A stretch of 27,083 nucleotides of DNA from Flavobacteriaceae bacterium UBA7433 (GCA_002477565.1 DLQL01000080.1:23725-50807); one strand, 5' to 3'. Positions 16,751-25,024 are shown, numbered from the stretch's first letter. Program-made: numbers and translations. The notes: generated by a model from the letters alone, not told the origin.

Positions 16751-16780
16751 TTTGTTTGTAAGTCAAAAATCCTATCTTTG
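16751..16780 (+). promoter_or_regulatory. Promoter of atpD-atpC
   Basis: TTTG at 16751-16754, an 18-bp spacer, then TATCTTTG at 16773-16780, an exact match to the Bacteroidota -33/-7 pattern. The leader to the atpD ATG at 16844 is about 57 nt, AC-rich, and lacks a strong Shine-Dalgarno. Confidence 0.7.
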
Positions 16781-16843
16781 CCCCTTGAAAAAAGGAGGGA
16801 ATACTTCCACAACAATAGTTCTAACAAAATAACAGTCACAACA

Positions 16844-18355
16844 ATGTCTAAATTAACAGGTAAAGTTACTCAGATTATTGGACCCGTAATTGATGTCGCA
16901 TTTGCTACAGGTGAAGGTCTTCCACAAATTTTCGACTCTTTGGAAATTACAAGAGACAACGGTTCTCTTTTGGTTTTGGAAGTTGAACAACACATTGGAG
17001 AAGATACGGTTCGCTGTATCGCGATGGATTCTACAGATGGATTGAGCAGAGGTGTGGACGCCGTTGCTACTGGAAATCCTATTAAGATCCCTGTAGGAGA
17101 CAACATCTACGGACGTTTGTTCAATGTAAACGGAGATCCTATTGACGGATTGAAAGCTTTGCCAAAAGACGGTGCCAACGGGATGTCTATCCACAGAGAT
17201 GCACCTAGATTTGAAGACTTGTCTGTATCTACAGAAGTATTGTTTACAGGAATTAAAGTCATTGATTTGATCGAGCCTTACTCCAAAGGAGGTAAAATTG
17301 GATTGTTCGGGGGAGCCGGTGTAGGTAAAACCGTGCTGATTCAAGAGTTGATCAACAACATCGCAAAAGGACATGGTGGACTTTCAGTATTCGCAGGAGT
17401 AGGTGAAAGAACACGTGAAGGAAATGACCTGATGCGTGAAATGATTGAAGCTGGAATTATCCAATATGGAGAAAAATTCGAGCAGTCAATGGAAGAAGGT
17501 GGATGGGATCTTGAAAGCATCGACCATGAAAAAATGAAAACATCTAAAGTAACTTTTGTTTTCGGACAAATGAACGAACCTCCTGGGGCTCGTGCACGTG
17601 TTGCTTTGTCTGGACTTACGATCGCTGAATATTTCCGTGATGGTGCTGGAGACCCAACACAAGGAAAAGACGTCTTGTTCTTTGTAGACAATATATTCCG
17701 ATTTACACAAGCGGGTTCTGAAGTGTCTGCCTTGTTGGGACGTATGCCTTCAGCGGTAGGATACCAACCTACTTTGGCAACAGAAATGGGAGCCATGCAA
17801 GAGCGTATTACTTCTACAAAAACAGGATCCATTACTTCTGTACAAGCGGTATACGTACCTGCAGATGATTTGACAGATCCAGCACCGGCAACAACCTTTG
17901 CCCACTTGGATGCAACCACGGTATTGTCTCGTAAGATTGCAGAGCTTGGAATTTACCCGGCGGTAGATCCATTGGACTCTACGTCTCGTATTTTGACAGC
18001 AGATATTTTAGGTGAAGAGCACTACAACTGTGCACAAAACGTAAAAGAATTGTTGCAACGTTACAAAGAATTGCAAGATATCATTGCCATTTTGGGAATG
18101 GAAGAATTGAGTGAAGAAGACAAAATGGTCGTTCACAGAGCGCGTAGAGCACAGCGGTTCTTATCACAACCTTTCCACGTAGCAGAACAGTTTACTGGAA
18201 TTCCTGGAGTCTTGGTAGACATCAAGGACACCATCAAAGGATTCAACATGATTTTGAACGGTGAACTGGACCAATACCCAGAAGCAGCCTTCAACTTGAG
18301 AGGTTCTATCCAAGATGCAATTGATGCTGGAGAAAAAATGTTGGCGGAAGCTTAA
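16844..18355 (+). CDS. atpD: F1Fo ATP synthase subunit beta
   Basis: A 503-residue catalytic subunit of F1. The Walker A loop GGAGVGKT begins near residue 156. GERTREGNDL carries the catalytic Glu, and VLFFVDNIFRF is Walker B. QAVYVPADDLTDPAPAT and the DELSEED-like region EELSEEDKM (near residue 425) complete the family signature. The start is the ATG at 16844 giving MSKLTGKVTQIIGPVIDV. A longer frame to 16691 would run through the terminator and promoter upstream and is not coding. It is followed by atpC 31 bp downstream. In Bacteroidota these two genes usually lie apart from the other atp genes, as seen here. Confidence 0.99.
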   Translation: MSKLTGKVTQIIGPVIDVAFATGEGLPQIFDSLEITRDNGSLLVLEVEQHIGEDTVRCIAMDSTDGLSRGVDAVATGNPIKIPVGDNIYGRLFNVNGDPIDGLKALPKDGANGMSIHRDAPRFEDLSVSTEVLFTGIKVIDLIEPYSKGGKIGLFGGAGVGKTVLIQELINNIAKGHGGLSVFAGVGERTREGNDLMREMIEAGIIQYGEKFEQSMEEGGWDLESIDHEKMKTSKVTFVFGQMNEPPGARARVALSGLTIAEYFRDGAGDPTQGKDVLFFVDNIFRFTQAGSEVSALLGRMPSAVGYQPTLATEMGAMQERITSTKTGSITSVQAVYVPADDLTDPAPATTFAHLDATTVLSRKIAELGIYPAVDPLDSTSRILTADILGEEHYNCAQNVKELLQRYKELQDIIAILGMEELSEEDKMVVHRARRAQRFLSQPFHVAEQFTGIPGVLVDIKDTIKGFNMILNGELDQYPEAAFNLRGSIQDAIDAGEKMLAEA

Positions 18356-18386
18356 GTCTTAAGAATTTAATTTTTAATTAAAAACG

Positions 18387-18665
18387 ATGTTTTTAGAAAT
18401 TGTATCTCCTGAAGCGACCTTATTTGGTCAAGAAGTTACCGCCGTTTCCGTACCTGGAATCAATGGTGAATTTCAAATGTTAAACAATCACGCGGCCATT
18501 GTTTCAGTATTGGGCAAAGGCACAGTTAAAATACAAGGAGATGCCTTAGAAATTGCAGAAGAGTTTCAAGCAAACTTTCAAAAAGAGGGTGCAAACTACT
18601 CAATTGCAATCAACAGCGGAACAGTTGAAATGAAAGAAAACAAGGTGGTGGTTTTGGTAGACTGA
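18387..18665 (+). CDS. atpC: F1Fo ATP synthase subunit epsilon, short form
   Basis: A 92-residue epsilon subunit that links the rotor stalk to the c-ring. It shows the N-terminal beta-sandwich (MFLEIVSPEATLFGQEVTAV, GEFQMLNNHAAIVSVLG) and ends right after ENKVVVLVD. The C-terminal helical hairpin found in the roughly 135-residue proteobacterial protein is absent. That hairpin mediates ATP-hydrolysis inhibition in E. coli and Bacillus, so this form probably cannot act that way. A short form is common in Bacteroidota as I recall, so it is not a truncation by mutation. It lies 31 bp after atpD and is followed by a terminator. Confidence 0.95.
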   Translation: MFLEIVSPEATLFGQEVTAVSVPGINGEFQMLNNHAAIVSVLGKGTVKIQGDALEIAEEFQANFQKEGANYSIAINSGTVEMKENKVVVLVD

Positions 18666-18686
18666 TGCCATCCCTATTAATTTTAC

Positions 18687-18715
18687 AAAACTCCGAGGCG
18701 ACTCGGAGTTTTTTT
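18687..18715 (+). terminator. Rho-independent terminator after atpC
   Basis: CTCCGAG and CTCGGAG form a 7-bp stem around GCGA, extended by flanking A and T runs, with seven T after the stem. It lies 22 bp after the atpC stop. Confidence 0.9.
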
Positions 18716-18810
18716 ATGCCTTTTTTTTTGAATGTCCTTCCAAAAGAGATTTCACCCAAAACAGACTTGAAACAAATACAATGCAGATTGTTTTTTTGAG
18801 GAGTGCGTAC

Positions 18811-18826
18811 AACTTCTTCGGAAGTT
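18811..18826 (+). promoter_or_regulatory. Perfect hairpin with UUCG loop upstream of bioF
   Basis: AACTTC and GAAGTT flank TTCG, giving a 6-bp stem closed by C-G around a UUCG loop in RNA, or a dyad in DNA. It lies 48 bp upstream of the bioF ATG and just before TAATTTAG (18830-18837), one mismatch from TAnnTTTG. It could be a biotin-responsive operator. It does not match the E. coli BirA site. Confidence 0.4.
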
Positions 18827-18874
18827 CATTAATTTAGCACTTTCATCAAAAGCCAAGTCAAAAGGAGTTGTCCT

Positions 18875-20008
18875 ATGAGCAGATTTCCAAAAGAACTGAG
18901 AAATAAAGTACAAGAACGAAAAGACAACAATGCGCATCGGGTTTTGTCTTGTTCGTCAGCCACTGTTGATTTCGCTTCGAATGATTACTTGGGATTTGCC
19001 AAAAGCCCTAACATTCAGGAAAAAGCACGCCTTCGCCTTCAAAACGAGACCTTTGTAAATGGAAGCTCTGGTTCCCGTTTGCTTTCGGGCTCCCACCCTT
19101 TGCATGATGAGGTAGAAACAATGTTGGCATCAGTTCACAATGCCGAAGCGGCCCTGTTGTACAATTCTGGATACGACGCCAACGTTGGATTGTTTTCTGC
19201 GGTTTTGCAAAAGGGAGCAACGGTTTTGTACGACGCTTTGATCCATGCTTCTATTAGAGACGGCATCCGATTGTCCAATGCCAATGCTTACAAATTTCAG
19301 CACAACTCATTGCAAGACTTGGAAAAGAAATTCGCAAAGTGCAAAGGCCCTGTATACATTGCTGTGGAAGCCGTCTACTCCATGGACGGGGACTGCGCTC
19401 CATTGGAAGCTTTGGTGGCTTTTTCCAAACGCAACAACTGCTATTTGATTGTAGACGAGGCACATTCCAATGGGGTTTTTGGAGAAAGAGGGACAGGCTT
19501 GCTTCAAAAACTAAATTTAGAAAACGAAGTTTTTGCGCGGGTACACACCTTTGGAAAAGCCTTGGGTTGTCATGGGGCTGTTGTTTTGGGAGCTCCTGAA
19601 TTGCGGGACTACCTGATCAATTTTTCCAGGTCTTTTATTTACACCACAGCCGCTTCCTTACATACCGTGGCAGTCATAGCGGCCGCTTACCAAGAATTGG
19701 AGCAAAGTCCTGCGCTTCAAAAATTGCATTCGAACATTTCTTTTTTTAAGGAAACGGCAAAGGCATGCCACCTCACTTCTTTTTTTATTGAAAGTTCCAG
19801 TGCCATACAGTCCTGTGTTTTTCCAGGAAATGAGCGGGTCAAAAAAATGGCAAGACATCTGCGTACCTCAGGGTTTGAAGTCAAAGCGGTTTTGGCACCT
19901 ACCGTTCCCCAAGGCCAAGAACGCATGCGCTTTTGCCTTCACAGTGACAATACCTTTGAAGAAATAGAAGAAGTCCTGCGGCAATTGGCTATTTTTGCCA
20001 AGGCCTAA
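18875..20008 (+). CDS. bioF: 8-amino-7-oxononanoate synthase (KAPA synthase)
   Basis: A 377-residue PLP enzyme of the alpha-oxoamine synthase family that condenses pimeloyl-ACP or -CoA with alanine, the first ring-forming branch of biotin synthesis. Visible motifs are DFASNDYLGFA at the start, GSSGSRLLSGSHPLHDEVE, the YSMDGDCAPL loop, IVDEAHSNGVFGERGTG with the PLP-binding Asp and His, and HTFGKALGCHGA with the Schiff-base lysine K228. Length is normal. Other family members (glycine C-acetyltransferase, serine palmitoyltransferase) are possible from the fold, but bioD and bioA directly follow, which settles it. The gap to bioD is 39 bp. Confidence 0.95.
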   Translation: MSRFPKELRNKVQERKDNNAHRVLSCSSATVDFASNDYLGFAKSPNIQEKARLRLQNETFVNGSSGSRLLSGSHPLHDEVETMLASVHNAEAALLYNSGYDANVGLFSAVLQKGATVLYDALIHASIRDGIRLSNANAYKFQHNSLQDLEKKFAKCKGPVYIAVEAVYSMDGDCAPLEALVAFSKRNNCYLIVDEAHSNGVFGERGTGLLQKLNLENEVFARVHTFGKALGCHGAVVLGAPELRDYLINFSRSFIYTTAASLHTVAVIAAAYQELEQSPALQKLHSNISFFKETAKACHLTSFFIESSSAIQSCVFPGNERVKKMARHLRTSGFEVKAVLAPTVPQGQERMRFCLHSDNTFEEIEEVLRQLAIFAKA

Positions 20009-20047
20009 TCACAAAAATACACCACCATTCGACACCTAAATTCAACC

Positions 20048-20677
20048 ATGCCAAAGCAGCTTTTTATCACCGGAATATCAACAGATGTAGGAAAAACAAT
20101 TGCCTCAGCCATCGTGACAGAGGCTTTGAAAGCCGATTATTGGAAGCCCATTCAGGCGGGAGACCTTGAGCATTCCGACACCCACAAGGTACAGCAATTG
20201 ATTTCCAACACACACACACAATTTCACCCCAATAGCTATGCTTTGAAAACACCGATGAGTCCACATGCAGCTGCTGCCATCGATGGCCTTGTCATTCAAA
20301 AAAAAGAAATCCTCCCCCCAGAAACAGCAAACCACCTCGTCATCGAAGGAGCAGGAGGGCTTTTGGTGCCATTGAACGACACGGAAACCGTATTGGATTT
20401 GATACAGGACCACCACAAAGTCATTGTTGTTTCGCGTCACTATTTGGGAAGCATCAATCACACCTTGTTGACACTTCGAATGCTGCAAGCAAAAGGATTG
20501 GATGTGGCCTTGCTTTTTAGTGGAAATACCCATCCGCCGACAGAAACCGTGATTCAAAAAATGACAGGGGTTCGTGTGCTGGGAAATATTTACGAAGAAA
20601 AGGTCTTTTCAAAAGAGGTCATCGCGCGCTACGCCGACACCTTTCGAGAAGTCCTCTGCGATTTTATAAATGCTTAA
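20048..20677 (+). CDS. bioD: Dethiobiotin synthetase
   Basis: A 209-residue ATP-dependent carboxylase that closes the ureido ring of dethiobiotin from 7,8-diaminopelargonate and CO2. The P-loop GISTDVGKT is at residues 9-17, with KPIQAG and VIEGAGGLLVPL (the GAGG motif) further on. Length fits BioD. It lies between bioF and bioA; the gap to the bioA ATG is 42 bp. Confidence 0.96.
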   Translation: MPKQLFITGISTDVGKTIASAIVTEALKADYWKPIQAGDLEHSDTHKVQQLISNTHTQFHPNSYALKTPMSPHAAAAIDGLVIQKKEILPPETANHLVIEGAGGLLVPLNDTETVLDLIQDHHKVIVVSRHYLGSINHTLLTLRMLQAKGLDVALLFSGNTHPPTETVIQKMTGVRVLGNIYEEKVFSKEVIARYADTFREVLCDFINA

Positions 20678-20719
20678 TTTTAGGAATTGTCAAAGACAAT
20701 AGAACGATACAGCAATACC

Positions 20720-21994
20720 ATGAGTACACTTTCAGAAAGAGATCAAAAACACCTGTGGCATCCTTTGACCCAACACAAGTTGCACGCGAACCACATTCCA
20801 ATCACCAAAGCGGAAGGAGCACTTTTGTACGATGACCAAGGCAAGGCCTATATCGATGGCATTGCCTCTTGGTACACCTGTATGTACGGGCATTGCAACC
20901 CACACATCATCAAAAAGGTTACGGCCCAACTTTCAAAGCTGGACCAAGTAGTTTTTAGCGGTTTTACGCACGAACCTGCCATCGAAATGTCGGAAGCCTT
21001 GATGCGGATTTTACCTGACAACCAACAAAAACTGTTTTTTTCAGACAACGGTTCCACTGCTGTTGACGTCGCCATCAAAATGGCTTTGCAATACCATTTC
21101 AATCAGGGAAATAAACGCAGCAAGATCATCGCTTTGGAACAAGCATTCCACGGAGATACCTTTGGCGCCATGTCTGTCTCGGGACTTTCTGTATACAACG
21201 GTCCTTTTGAAGACTTTTTGTTGCAGGTCGACCGCATCGAAGTCCCTACACAAACCAATTTTGAACAGGTAAAAACCCGTTTTGAAAAGCTCTTAAAAAC
21301 GGGCGAAGTAGCGGCTTTTATTTTTGAGCCTTTGGTACAAGGAGCAGCAGCCATGAACATGTACGAGGCATCTTTGTTGGACGAACTGATCGCGATGGCG
21401 CGCAAGCACCAGGTGTTGTGTATCGCAGATGAGGTGATGACGGGTTTTGGAAAAACGGGGAAAAATTTTGCCTCCGAATATTTAAAAAACAGCCCTGACA
21501 TTCTTTGCCTTTCCAAGTCTTTGACGGGCGGACTGGTGCCTATGGCTTTGACCAGCTGTACACAAGCCATTTTCGATGCATTTTATGACGACGCGCTCGG
21601 CAAGGGTTTTTTTCACGGACACACCTATTCGGCCAATCCCTTGGGTTGTACTGCTGTCTTGGCGGGAATTGAATTGTTAACTTCTGTAGAGATGCAGGCC
21701 AACATACAGCGCATTGCGCAGCAGCACCGTGCTTTTGAAAAGAAAATAAAAACACATCCAAAGGTAAAAGCGACCCGGCATTTGGGTGTTATTTTTGCTT
21801 TGGACATGGCAGTAGCAATGGAGCGTTACGGCAGTTTGAGAGACGAATTGTTTCACTTTTTTATGGACCGAGGCGTTTGCCTGCGTCCTTTGGGAAACAC
21901 CCTGTATATCTTGCCACCCTTTGTCATCTCAGACGCACAGTTGCAGAAAACCTACCAGGTCATCGAAGCGGCTTTGGAGCGATTTGGCAATTGA
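20720..21994 (+). CDS. bioA: Adenosylmethionine-8-amino-7-oxononanoate aminotransferase
   Basis: A 424-residue class III PLP aminotransferase that transfers an amino group from S-adenosylmethionine to KAPA, making diaminopelargonate. The start MSTLSERDQKHLWHPLTQHK is typical of BioA, so the ATG at 20720 is preferred. A TTG at 20687 in the same frame would add 11 atypical residues. Motifs are WYTCMYGHCNP near the N-terminus, FSDNGSTAVDVAIKMA for PLP phosphate binding, IADEVMTGFGKTG with the PLP Asp, and LSKSLTGGLVPMA with the Schiff-base lysine K266. It is the last gene of the biotin cluster. bioB and bioC are not adjacent and must lie elsewhere if the pathway is complete. Confidence 0.95.
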   Translation: MSTLSERDQKHLWHPLTQHKLHANHIPITKAEGALLYDDQGKAYIDGIASWYTCMYGHCNPHIIKKVTAQLSKLDQVVFSGFTHEPAIEMSEALMRILPDNQQKLFFSDNGSTAVDVAIKMALQYHFNQGNKRSKIIALEQAFHGDTFGAMSVSGLSVYNGPFEDFLLQVDRIEVPTQTNFEQVKTRFEKLLKTGEVAAFIFEPLVQGAAAMNMYEASLLDELIAMARKHQVLCIADEVMTGFGKTGKNFASEYLKNSPDILCLSKSLTGGLVPMALTSCTQAIFDAFYDDALGKGFFHGHTYSANPLGCTAVLAGIELLTSVEMQANIQRIAQQHRAFEKKIKTHPKVKATRHLGVIFALDMAVAMERYGSLRDELFHFFMDRGVCLRPLGNTLYILPPFVISDAQLQKTYQVIEAALERFGN

Positions 21995-22044
21995 CCTTTG
22001 AATAAAAAGATGGAATCGCACGCGAAACTTCTTTTTTTATTTTG

Positions 22045-22077
22045 TTGAAAAAGTTCTTTTTTCAATGTTTTTTTCTG
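22045..22077 (+). terminator. Possible terminator after bioA
   Basis: TTGAAAAA and TTTTTCAA can pair as an 8-bp AT-rich stem around GTTCT, followed after TG by a seven-T run. The stem is weak in G-C, so this is only a candidate. It lies 50 bp after the bioA stop. Confidence 0.4.
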
Positions 22078-22100
22078 CTCCAAATCCCCCATTATTTTAG

Positions 22101-22108
22101 TACTTTTA
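22101..22108 (+). promoter_or_regulatory. Weak candidate -7 element for recA
   Basis: TACTTTTA differs at one position from TAnnTTTG and lies 34 bp before the recA ATG. No LexA-like box is seen by eye in the 148-bp gap. Confidence 0.3.
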
Positions 22109-22142
22109 CTTTCTAATTATTAATTTTTACAAGCGATCCACT

Positions 22143-23153
22143 ATGGCAAACGATACAAAAGAGAAAGAGGCAAAATTAAAAGCGTTGCAAATGACGCTTG
22201 ACAAGCTCGATAAAACCTACGGAAAAGGAGCCGTGATGAAGATGGGAGACGTGGCACATGAAGATGTAGATGCCATCTCTTCAGGATCCCTTGGGCTGGA
22301 CCTCGCCTTAGGAGTTGGCGGATATCCGAGAGGGAGAGTGATTGAAATTTACGGACCGGAATCTTCCGGAAAAACCACCTTGACCATCCACGCCATTGCC
22401 GAAGCTCAAAAAGCTGGAGGCATCGCCGCTTTTATCGATGCAGAGCATGCATTTGATCGGTTTTACGCAGAAAACCTGGGGGTAGATATTGACAATTTGA
22501 TCATTTCACAACCCGATCACGGAGAACAAGCTTTGGAGATTACAGAAAATTTGATTCGTTCTGGAGCCGTTGACATCGTTGTCATCGATTCAGTAGCTGC
22601 ACTGACGCCAAAAAGTGAAATCGAAGGGGAGATGGGAGATTCCAAAATGGGCTTGCACGCGCGATTGATGTCGCAAGCGTTGCGGAAATTGACAGGGACA
22701 ATTAGCAAAACAAACTGTACGGTCATCTTTATCAACCAGTTGCGTGAAAAGATTGGGGTCATGTTTGGAAATCCGGAAACCACAACGGGTGGAAACGCCT
22801 TGAAATTTTATGCATCGGTTCGTTTGGACATTCGCAGAAGGACGCAGATCAAAGACGGAGACCATGTGATTGGAAATAGCACCAAAGTAAAAGTGGTAAA
22901 AAACAAGGTGGCACCTCCTTTTCAAATGGCGGAATTTGACATCATGTACGGACAAGGCATCTCAAAAGTGGGTGAAATTTTGGACATCGGAGTCAACTAC
23001 GGCATCATCAAAAAGAGCGGTTCTTGGTTTAGCTATGGGGACACCAAGCTCGGTCAAGGGAGAGACGCTGTGAAAAGCTTGATCAAAGACAATCCTGAAT
23101 TGGCGGAAGAACTCGAAGCCAAAATCAAAGAAGCCATCGAAAACCAAGAATAG
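22143..23153 (+). CDS. recA: Recombinase RecA
   Basis: A 336-residue DNA-dependent ATPase that forms filaments on single-stranded DNA for strand exchange and SOS induction. The Walker A GPESSGKT is at residues 71-78. IDAEHAFD, VVIDSVAALTPKSEIEGEMG (Walker B and the L1 region) and FINQLREKIGVMFGNPETTT (the L2 loop) are all present. The C-terminus is acidic (ELAEELEAKIKEAIENQE) as in other RecA proteins, and somewhat shorter than E. coli's 353 residues. It is monocistronic, with a strong terminator immediately downstream. No SOS box is apparent. Confidence 0.99.
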   Translation: MANDTKEKEAKLKALQMTLDKLDKTYGKGAVMKMGDVAHEDVDAISSGSLGLDLALGVGGYPRGRVIEIYGPESSGKTTLTIHAIAEAQKAGGIAAFIDAEHAFDRFYAENLGVDIDNLIISQPDHGEQALEITENLIRSGAVDIVVIDSVAALTPKSEIEGEMGDSKMGLHARLMSQALRKLTGTISKTNCTVIFINQLREKIGVMFGNPETTTGGNALKFYASVRLDIRRRTQIKDGDHVIGNSTKVKVVKNKVAPPFQMAEFDIMYGQGISKVGEILDIGVNYGIIKKSGSWFSYGDTKLGQGRDAVKSLIKDNPELAEELEAKIKEAIENQE

Positions 23154-23170
23154 AACTTTTAAAAGATTCA

Positions 23171-23207
23171 AAAAAAAGAGCTGCTTGTAAAAACAGCTCT
23201 TTTTTTT
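23171..23207 (+). terminator. Rho-independent terminator after recA
   Basis: AAAAAAAGAGCTG and CAGCTCTTTTTTT pair as a 13-bp stem with a ten-base loop and a run of T at the end. It lies 17 bp after the recA stop. Confidence 0.9.
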
Positions 23208-23211
23208 GAAT

Positions 23212-23219
23212 TATATTTG
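23212..23219 (+). promoter_or_regulatory. Candidate -7 element for the ABC ATPase gene
   Basis: TATATTTG matches TAnnTTTG exactly but would give a leader of about 105 nt to the GTG start, and no TTTG is at the normal -33 distance. It abuts the recA terminator. Confidence 0.3.
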
Positions 23220-23332
23220 ATGAAAAGGACCTGTTTTTTTTACATTGGATACGCTGAATACCATCTATTTGTTTTGAAACATTGGGCGGTATTATCAAGG
23301 ATTTTGAAAAAATTTCGTAAAAAAATACACAC

Positions 23333-24304
23333 GTGTTAGCAGTAAAGAACATCACATTTGCCTACGAAGAAACGGAGGTAGTCAAAAATTTTTCTTTTGA
23401 AGTCAAAAGAGGTGCATATTTGGCAGTTGTCGGCGAAAGTGGTTGTGGAAAAAGCACTTTGCTCGAATTGATTTACGGATTGCTCGCTCCGAAAACTGGA
23501 GAAATTTACTGGGGAGAAACACGTCTGTTGGGCCCCGATTTTCATTTGGTTCCTGGCGAACCTTTTGCAAAGTACCTCTCCCAAGATTTTGATTTGATGC
23601 CCTTTACGACCGTGGCTGAAAACATCGGTAAATTTCTGCCCAACCGCTACCCAAAAGCCAAGAAAGAACGCATTGAAGAACTGTTGGAAGTAGTGGACAT
23701 GCAGCCTTTTTCAGAGGTGAAAGTTAAAAAGCTAAGTGGCGGTCAAAAACAGCGGGTGGCTTTGGCTCGGGTATTGGCAAAAGAGCCGGAATTGTTGCTT
23801 TTGGACGAGCCGTTTAGTCACATCGACAATTTTAGAAAACACCCCCTGCGACGTCGTCTTTTTCGCTACCTCAAAGAACGGAAAATCACTTGTTTGGTCG
23901 CTACCCATGACACGACAGATGCCCTCTCTTTTGCAGATCGAATTCTCGTCATGAAATCTGGAAAATTAGTGGTGGATCAAGCGCCTCAGGAACTGTACCA
24001 ACAACCCAAGTCACGCTACATCGCCTCTTTTTTTGACGAAGTCAACGAACGGGGGCTTTCCGAGTTTGTTCCATCAGACAACTCCGGGAAAAATGTGTTG
24101 CTGTACCCCAACGAACTAAAAGTCGTAGACAATTCGCCTGTAAAAGTGGAGGTGCTGACTTCTTATTTCAAACAAGGCTTTTTTTTAGTTGAAGCGCTGT
24201 GGAACGAAACCCCTATTTTATTTACCCATCCTGCAAGTTTGGAGGTTGGACAAATCGTTTGTTTGGAAGTCGCTGAAGCGCTGTTGCAAACAAGAGCGGT
24301 TTGA
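23333..24304 (+). CDS. ABC transporter ATP-binding protein, PotA/FbpC-like, without adjacent permease
   Basis: A 323-residue ABC ATPase. Walker A GESGCGKST is near residue 35, the Q-loop lies in YLSQDFDLMPF, the signature is LSGGQKQRVALARVLA, Walker B is LLLLDEPFSHID, and the H-loop His is in VATHDTTDAL. Residues about 240-323 form an added beta-rich domain resembling the TOBE domains of importers such as PotA and FbpC. The start is GTG at 23333; an in-frame TAA five codons upstream excludes a longer form. There is no permease or binding protein beside it: recA lies upstream and convergent trmB downstream. The substrate is unknown, and a non-transport role or a distant permease are both possible. 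Confidence 0.88.
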   Translation: MLAVKNITFAYEETEVVKNFSFEVKRGAYLAVVGESGCGKSTLLELIYGLLAPKTGEIYWGETRLLGPDFHLVPGEPFAKYLSQDFDLMPFTTVAENIGKFLPNRYPKAKKERIEELLEVVDMQPFSEVKVKKLSGGQKQRVALARVLAKEPELLLLDEPFSHIDNFRKHPLRRRLFRYLKERKITCLVATHDTTDALSFADRILVMKSGKLVVDQAPQELYQQPKSRYIASFFDEVNERGLSEFVPSDNSGKNVLLYPNELKVVDNSPVKVEVLTSYFKQGFFLVEALWNETPILFTHPASLEVGQIVCLEVAEALLQTRAV

Positions 24305-24343
24305 CACCCCGGATTGCTTTTATGAAGGGAGGTTTCGAAAAAT

Positions 24344-25015
24344 TTAGTATTTCAGTTTGAACTTGATATAGGTAATTGCCTTGTCAATTTCTAAGTACTG
24401 CTTTTCATAGAAAGTCTGGGTGTGTAAGACCACTTCTGGTGCGTGGGGGTTGTTGTAGATGTCGTGGTGCGCATACAGGACTTCTTGTCCTTGTCCGTGG
24501 AGCAAACCAAGAGTGTATCCATGCATAAATTCACTGTCCGTCTTCAAATGAACAATTCCTTCTTCGTGCAATACATGGTGGTATTTTTTTAAAAAATCTT
24601 CGTTGGTCAAACGGTGTTTGGTTCGTTTGTATTTGATTTGAGGATCTGGAAAAGTAATCCAGATTTCAGAGACTTCATTTTCTGCAAAACAACAATCGAT
24701 CAGTTCTATCTGCGTTCGAACAAAAGCGACATTGTCCATCTTTTCTTCCAAAGCTGTTTTGGCACCTCTCCAAAACCGAGCCCCTTTGATGTCAATTCCA
24801 ATAAAATTGATCTCTGGGTTTTTTTTGGCCAATGCAATGGTGTATTCCCCTTTGCCACAGCCCAATTCTAAGACAATCGGGTTGTCATTTTTAAAAAACA
24901 GCTTCCATTTTCCTTTGTGAGGGAAATCAGAAGTCACTTCTTCACGACTTGGTTGAATGACATTTGCAAACGTTTCATTTTCGTTGAAACGTTTCAGTTT
25001 GTTTTTGCTTCCCAA
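24344..25015 (-). CDS. trmB: tRNA (guanine-N7-)-methyltransferase TrmB
   Basis: A 223-residue SAM-dependent enzyme that makes m7G46 in the tRNA variable loop. Motifs are VLELGCGKGEYTIALAK (SAM site), FIGIDIKGARFWRGAKTA, WITFPDPQIKYKRTKHRLT (the family-typical PDP-K-RH-R region) and HLKTDSEFMHGYTL. Length is normal. The start is TTG at 25013-25015, giving MGSKNKLKRFNENETF, which matches flavobacterial TrmB; no ATG is available at that position. It follows the DUF6341 gene by 9 bp on the minus strand and converges on the ABC gene. Confidence 0.96.
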   Translation of the reverse strand: MGSKNKLKRFNENETFANVIQPSREEVTSDFPHKGKWKLFFKNDNPIVLELGCGKGEYTIALAKKNPEINFIGIDIKGARFWRGAKTALEEKMDNVAFVRTQIELIDCCFAENEVSEIWITFPDPQIKYKRTKHRLTNEDFLKKYHHVLHEEGIVHLKTDSEFMHGYTLGLLHGQGQEVLYAHHDIYNNPHAPEVVLHTQTFYEKQYLEIDKAITYIKFKLKY

Positions 25016-25024
25016 AAGAGCGGC

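Noticed and set aside
16691..16843. In-frame upstream extension of atpD starting at an ATG near 16691
   Set aside because: It spans a GC-rich hairpin terminator and an exact promoter match, and the extra 51 residues do not fit the beta-subunit N-terminus, which begins at 16844.
20687..20719. TTG start adding 11 residues to BioA
   Set aside because: The extra residues are not BioA-like, and the ATG at 20720 begins the typical LSERDQKHLWHP segment.
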